Assembly: GCA_965371445.1 (NCBI GenBank)
Contig: CBDUYN010000008.1
Span: 1 to 64,000, forward strand
DNA from: DASWIG01 sp965371445
GTDB taxonomy: Bacteria; Acidobacteriota; Thermoanaerobaculia; Multivoradales; J023
Direction of reading: 5' to 3'
Length of the DNA: 64,000 nt
Below are positions 62,801-64,000 of the stretch, piece after piece (positions within the stretch are counted from its first letter, which is position 1; the number at the start of each line of letters is the position of its first letter). The translations under genes were made by a program, and so were the position numbers. Under the pieces are notes generated by a model that saw only the letters and a list, made by a program, of their open reading frames with translations, was not told the DNA's origin and searched no databases.

Positions 62801-64000
62801 GTTCCGCGTCACCGAAACGTCGGCTGTTATGACATGCGTCTCCGACGGTCCATAATGGTTATGAAGGACGGCCTCCGGATGTTTCTCGAAAAACCTTTCC
62901 ATCGCCGGCGTGACGTGAAGCTGTTCCCCGGTGGCGGCGACCAGCCGTAGCGCGAGGGGCTCGCCACCGCGGGCCAGGTGCTCCTCGGCGAGCCGCCCGA
63001 GGACGAGGACCGGCAACACCGCCTGTTCGATCTTGGCGCGCTTCAGATAGTCGTAGAGAGCCGGTACGTCACGCCGCAGCTCTTCGGAGACGACGTGAAG
63101 CGCGCCGCCCGTCGTCCAGGCCGAAAAAGCTTCCGTGAAGCTGGCGTCGAAGCCGAGGGAGGCGTAGCCGAGCGTCGACGCGCCGGCCTTGAGATGAGGT
63201 GCGAGCCAGGCGAGGAGGTGCTCGAGGGTCCGGTGGGGCACCACGACGCCCTTTGGACGTCCGGTCGATCCCGAGGTAAAGACGACGTAGGCGTCGTCGT
63301 CCCGGCCGGGCCGCGGTCGGCCGGGCCGCGGTCGGCCGGGCCGCGGTCGGCCGGGACGCGGCAGCCGGGACGCCGCGGGGACGCTCGCATCGTCGAAGGC
63401 GACGAGGCTGGCCTCGGTACCCGCCGTCCACTCCTCGACTCGGTGCCAGAGCGACGCCTGGGTCAGAACGAGCCCCGCGCCGTCGCCGAAGACGCTCGCT
63501 GCCATGTCGGCGAGGCGGGCGTCGGGGTGGCCGGGATCGAAGGGCACGCAGGCGGCGCCGGAGCGAAGGATCGCCAGGACGCCGAGCGCCATCTCCAACG
63601 AACGTTCGACGGCAAGGCCCACGAACGTTCCGCGCCCGGCGCCGTGGGCGGCCAGCTGACGAGCCAGGCAGAGCGAGCGTTCCCCGAGCTGACCGTAGCT
63701 CAGCCGCTTTCCGCCGCAGACGACCGCCGTCGCCTCCGGTGCTCGGGTGGCGCGGGCTTCGAAAGCGTCGAGGAGCGTGGCCGGCGCCAGGACCGCCGTG
63801 TCGTTCCACTCGACGAGGGCCTGGTGGCGCTCGGCCCGGCCGAGGAGCGGGAGCTCACCGAGCCGGCGCTCGCAATGCAGTGCTTCGAGGACCATGGCGA
63901 GCCGGCGCAGGAGACGCGTCACGGCCGAGCCCGAAAGGCGGACCGGATCGTAGAGGGCAAAAAAGGCGAGACCCCGCGGGCCGGGCGACGCGACCACCGT
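53888..64000 (-). CDS. nonribosomal peptide synthetase, three modules plus thioesterase (5' end outside window)
   Basis: At least 3,370 residues visible; the true start lies beyond 64000. Visible order (numbered from the window edge): end of a condensation domain; A1 (VFTSGSTGRPKG near 236); PCP1 (LGGHSL near 637); C2 (HHLVFDG); A2 (YTSGSTGRPKA near 1300) with an FkbM-type methyltransferase inserted after core A8 (about 1640-1875); PCP2 (near 1990); C3 (HHIVSDG); A3 (FTSGSTGTPKG near 2660); PCP3 (near 3056); thioesterase with GYSDGG and a final GDHFSMLR. The A2 pocket read by eye as D-F-W-S-V-G-M-V-H is close to threonine codes. The A3 pocket begins D-I-W and ends A-D-D; I do not assign A1 or A3. 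No epimerase domain is seen. The product is a peptide of at least three residues released by the thioesterase. Confidence 0.92.
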   Translation of the reverse strand, partial: TVVASPGPRGLAFFALYDPVRLSGSAVTRLLRRLAMVLEALHCERRLGELPLLGRAERHQALVEWNDTAVLAPATLLDAFEARATRAPEATAVVCGGKRLSYGQLGERSLCLARQLAAHGAGRGTFVGLAVERSLEMALGVLAILRSGAACVPFDPGHPDARLADMAASVFGDGAGLVLTQASLWHRVEEWTAGTEASLVAFDDASVPAASRLPRPGRPRPGRPRPGRPRPGRDDDAYVVFTSGSTGRPKGVVVPHRTLEHLLAWLAPHLKAGASTLGYASLGFDASFTEAFSAWTTGGALHVVSEELRRDVPALYDYLKRAKIEQAVLPVLVLGRLAEEHLARGGEPLALRLVAATGEQLHVTPAMERFFEKHPEAVLHNHYGPSETHVITADVSVTRNPHFTPLIGRPIAGVRVYLAGDGGFELAGPGAVGELLVGGQAPGRGYLGQPASTAERFLPDPWGLEPGARLYRTGDLARFTDDGNLQFLGRFDQQVKVRGYRVEPEEVEAVLAGHPGVREAAVVARRGDGDSAETELVGFFVARGEPPTEEELREALAVRLPSYMVPAHLVAVDELPLTANRKVDRTALARLPLPGPREATPDALPRTAAEDVLAGIFHQVLGRDDIGIHTSFFTLGGHSLKALQVVSRVREIFHVELAVRRIFEEPTVAELAAAIEARLAAGTETADPPIQRRADPDAEAPLSFAQERLWFLQSLEPENPAYNLPLAVRLLGPLDAPALFAALGEVVRRHEVLRTTIRGDRGEGPRQVVEPAGTTPFVQIDLTGLAYAKRGVEARRTARREVLRPFEPATETLLRIAVFVLGEGEHVLFVLTHHLVFDGWSEALFYRELAELYAAFRQRRPSPLAEPPIQYADFAVWQRRRLTADHLREHLAYWRAQLGDKVPALRLPSDRPRPARRSPHGSACELVFPAEVSDRLANLAGERSASLFMTLLAALWSWLYRLTGQGDLALGTPVVERNRHDLETLVGQLTNTLVLRGRPGTDPAFHEVLDQARKTVLGAFAHQEMPFELLVEDLDPRRDLATHPLFEVIFTCDENPRPLRRLAGVAVTDFDLGAWPVHVRFDLEVYFWRDAGRLRAVLAGRRDLFDATTLRRLARSLSTLVEHGAAQPATRLSRLEILPKAERHQALCEWNASPAVAGDGELLHELFAAEGRRRGEAIAVVGEDGARLTYGQLERRANHLAERLRGLGVGPEARVGLLLERSPDLVIALLAVLKAGGAYVPLDPSYPSEHLEQTTRDANLTVLVSAAAAGLCAPPEVVHLVLDAEGLAEEREAPPRIRIHPDSPAYAIYTSGSTGRPKAAVLTHRNVTRLFAATRGLFGFGEDDVWTLVHSFAFDFSVWEIWGALLHGGRLVVVSRASSRSPEELHRVLTEHAVTVLSQTPSAFRQLVGAVPDPPASLRLVVFGGEAVDLEAATAWRRRERPVLVNMYGITETTVHVTSRRLAAGLNDAGGSVVGRPLPHLAAHVLDAGLAPLPAGVAGELFVAGEGLARGYLDEPARTAERFLPDPFGESGSRLYRTGDRFRRDAGGELRFLGRADDQVKVRGYRVEPGEVEAVLAEHPGVARAAVVSRDFGVGDRRLLAFLVPDSRHALGVRRLIALDEQEAASLHRLDDGVALFHRSRSETDLLYHEIFRERSYLRGGLVLHPGDRVFDVGANIGLFSLFVAREVGDVALYVFEPVPAVFELLRRNVRLWGLDGARLYECALGGQAGTMEVDYYPHASILSGRSRDDDGVRRTVEGFLRRSGQLDDEVALDELLDERLRSERLRCQVRTLSEVIGEAAVERIDLLKVDAEGSEAEVLAGIAEDDWPKIRQLVVEVDEGEGRLDAMAGLLRGHGYEVSTERSEMLAGTGFVNLYARRPGENDGRRAERPARWWQARSFVDDVRRHARRRLPEFMVPAHFVPLDELPRTPGGKADREALAHLPLPGPPSGAATPGSAPASPIEEVVAGTWCQVLDLPAVARDQSFFDLGGHSLHAAQVVSRLRRDLGVELDLRRFFAAPTVAALAREVMDARSHGEKAAVLEGAPRDRELPLSFAQQRLWWIDRFYPGSGAYHLPAAWELMGRLERAALEAGLREVVRRHESLRTTFPETGGSPRQEITTEVELVLPEVDLSALPHGRRRAARGLVARETARPFDLETGPLLRALLVRLGRDRHVLFTKTHHIVSDGWSLAIFHRELAALYQAALQGRPSPLAEPRLQYADFAIAQRERIRGPYLEELLDYWRTQLQGTADLELPADRPRPAIRSYRGGVRCFVLPAETTAALQALARGHAATLYMVLCAAWKALLQRLTGQDDVAVGTPVAQRDRPELETMIGFFVNTLVLRSDLGGDPGFRELLARVRDTALGAFVHQEAPFERLVEELRPQRQANRNPFFEVMLTLQNTPWEPPSLPGLRLRPWESLATVALFDLDLTWTEDGGVLYGELVYARDLFDATRAGRLESHLTTLLADAAAHPDRRLSDLAILRAAERHQLLVEWNDTTEAEAPETDVVDLFLAQVRRAPDAVAVRDAATSLSYTELAAAAGHLSRLLDAAGIGNESVVALLAERDCGFLVAVLATFMAGGAYMPLDPQHPARRLGRALEEARATLVLTSPDLQDLALDASQDAQPAIFLLEKPTRSHSVSGNEPVLRRRHADQLAYVLFTSGSTGTPKGALLTHGGLANHLRSKVRDLGLGPSDAVAQTASQCFDISVWQLLAPLAAGATVEIVEPATAEDASRLLYRIEKTGVSVLEIVPPLLRLLLAEVGRRAERPRLQELRWLIPTGEALPPELARAWLEAYPQIPLINAYGPCECTDDVCLGVHRSVNDLAARYSVPIGRPVTGLRLHLLDRRGMLVPAGVPGEITIAGLGVGRGYVHDPRRTAAAFVPTPWGDGERLYLSGDLGVRLADGRLVFLGRLDHQVKVRGHRIELGEIEASIERHPAVRAAVVVPAAESGEPRLVAYFEAHEAAGLDPGELRTHLLEELPTPMVPAAFVAVAELPSTPQGKVDRISLAERPLPGAGADRERPRSRIERELAALLGELLGRSDVGRGDDFFALGGHSLLAVRLLARIEERFGVRLPMTAFFRDTSVAALAHRLDEEVEEVPWTPLVPIRTGGSHRPLFAVHPAGGTVLCYRELAQRLGDDQPFYGLEARGFEPGESFHQNVGEMAMAYVEAVRALQEKGPYRLAGYSDGGVVAFDMARKLRAAGEEVELLVLIDAAFPDPEALEGDETAALEGFGGDLGLDANAVAHVVKARNMTFEQRLDRLFAEGRRAGFFGEDDAERLRRLHRLYRHLSEAKDRYVPRLYYGALTLVRPNSQRGRSDLAAGWMELVRRLEVCLVPGDHFSMLREPFVEELAARLQRRLAADPTRT
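58370..59080 (-). other. FkbM-type methyltransferase domain inside NRPS adenylation domain 2
   Basis: Between VRGYRVEPGEVEAVL (A8) and the C-terminal subdomain of A2 lies HPGDRVFDVGANIGLFSLFV (SAM loop), then YVFEPVPAVFELLRRNV and IDLLKVDAEGSEAEVLAGI. These are FkbM-family hallmarks. Insertion at this site is where NRPS N-methyltransferase domains normally sit, but those belong to another family; FkbM members are usually O-methyltransferases. Confidence 0.8.
63298..63362. repeat. 15-bp in-frame tandem repeat in NRPS A1
   Basis: About four copies of a GCCGCGGTCGGCCGG unit. On the coding strand they give PRPGR repeats just before DDDAYVVFTSGSTG, in the loop before core A3. Confidence 0.8.

Overview
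The window is GC-rich, gene-dense bacterial DNA with many ATGA/GTGA gene overlaps and frequent GTG/TTG starts. Kinases fused to cyclase or AAA modules, sulfatase-fold lipoproteins, a remnant of a MacB-like permease, an ECF sigma operon and a large NRPS together suggest an Acidobacteriota-like soil or sediment bacterium (Thermoanaerobaculia-like). That placement is inference; no rRNA or other phylogenetic marker was seen.

Layout. 1-8.2 kb is loose: a 43-bp tandem repeat, dispersed palindromes, an RHH-like gene next to a hybrid HNH/GIY-YIG-type gene, a zinc ribbon protein, DinB, Uma2, an intact prolyl oligopeptidase, and broken copies of a CRTAC1-like gene, a gamma-glutamyltransferase and a sugar dehydrogenase. 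8.2-16.6 kb holds a VapC-type toxin-antitoxin pair, a PLP ammonia-lyase, a membrane protein, a lipase-like lipoprotein overlapping a sulfatase-fold lipoprotein, and a secreted seven-repeat propeller protein. 16.6-23.1 kb carries egtD, an M48 protease, and a minus-strand run of senB-type glycosyltransferase, RecA-like ATPase and ATP-dependent DNA ligase. 23.2-31.1 kb has a kinase/cyclase-like/AAA giant, a second sulfatase-fold lipoprotein, a DUF1579-like lipoprotein, and an ECF sigma / membrane regulator / hydrolase run. 27.9-29.2 and 31.1-32.5 kb are gene graveyards: amidohydrolase, PadR, peptidase, permease, MazF and IS630 scraps.

32.6-45.7 kb is the most striking part. After a 1,317-residue orphan repeat protein comes the speB-radC divergent pair, split by about 6.6 kb of foreign-looking DNA. 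That DNA is flanked by a 588-bp direct repeat with no mismatch seen, carrying the 5' ends of both speB and radC. It holds an SMC/Rad50-like ATPase, a small middle component and a PD-(D/E)XK-type nuclease in one overlapping operon, facing a DNA methyltransferase whose 3' end overlaps the nuclease gene. This looks like an ABC-three-component conflict system combined with a modification enzyme, i.e. a candidate ATP-dependent restriction-modification system.

45.8-53.8 kb contains HicA/HicB, metG, tatD, a DUF4062-STAND-FGE gene broken by an inversion that also truncated a kinase-cyclase gene, and a RelE-type toxin-antitoxin pair. 53.9 kb to the end is an NRPS whose 5' end lies beyond the window: C(end)-A-PCP-C-A(with inserted FkbM methyltransferase)-PCP-C-A-PCP-TE.

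Several genes start 6-8 bases after a TAnnnT-like -10 box with no ribosome binding site, suggesting leaderless mRNAs.
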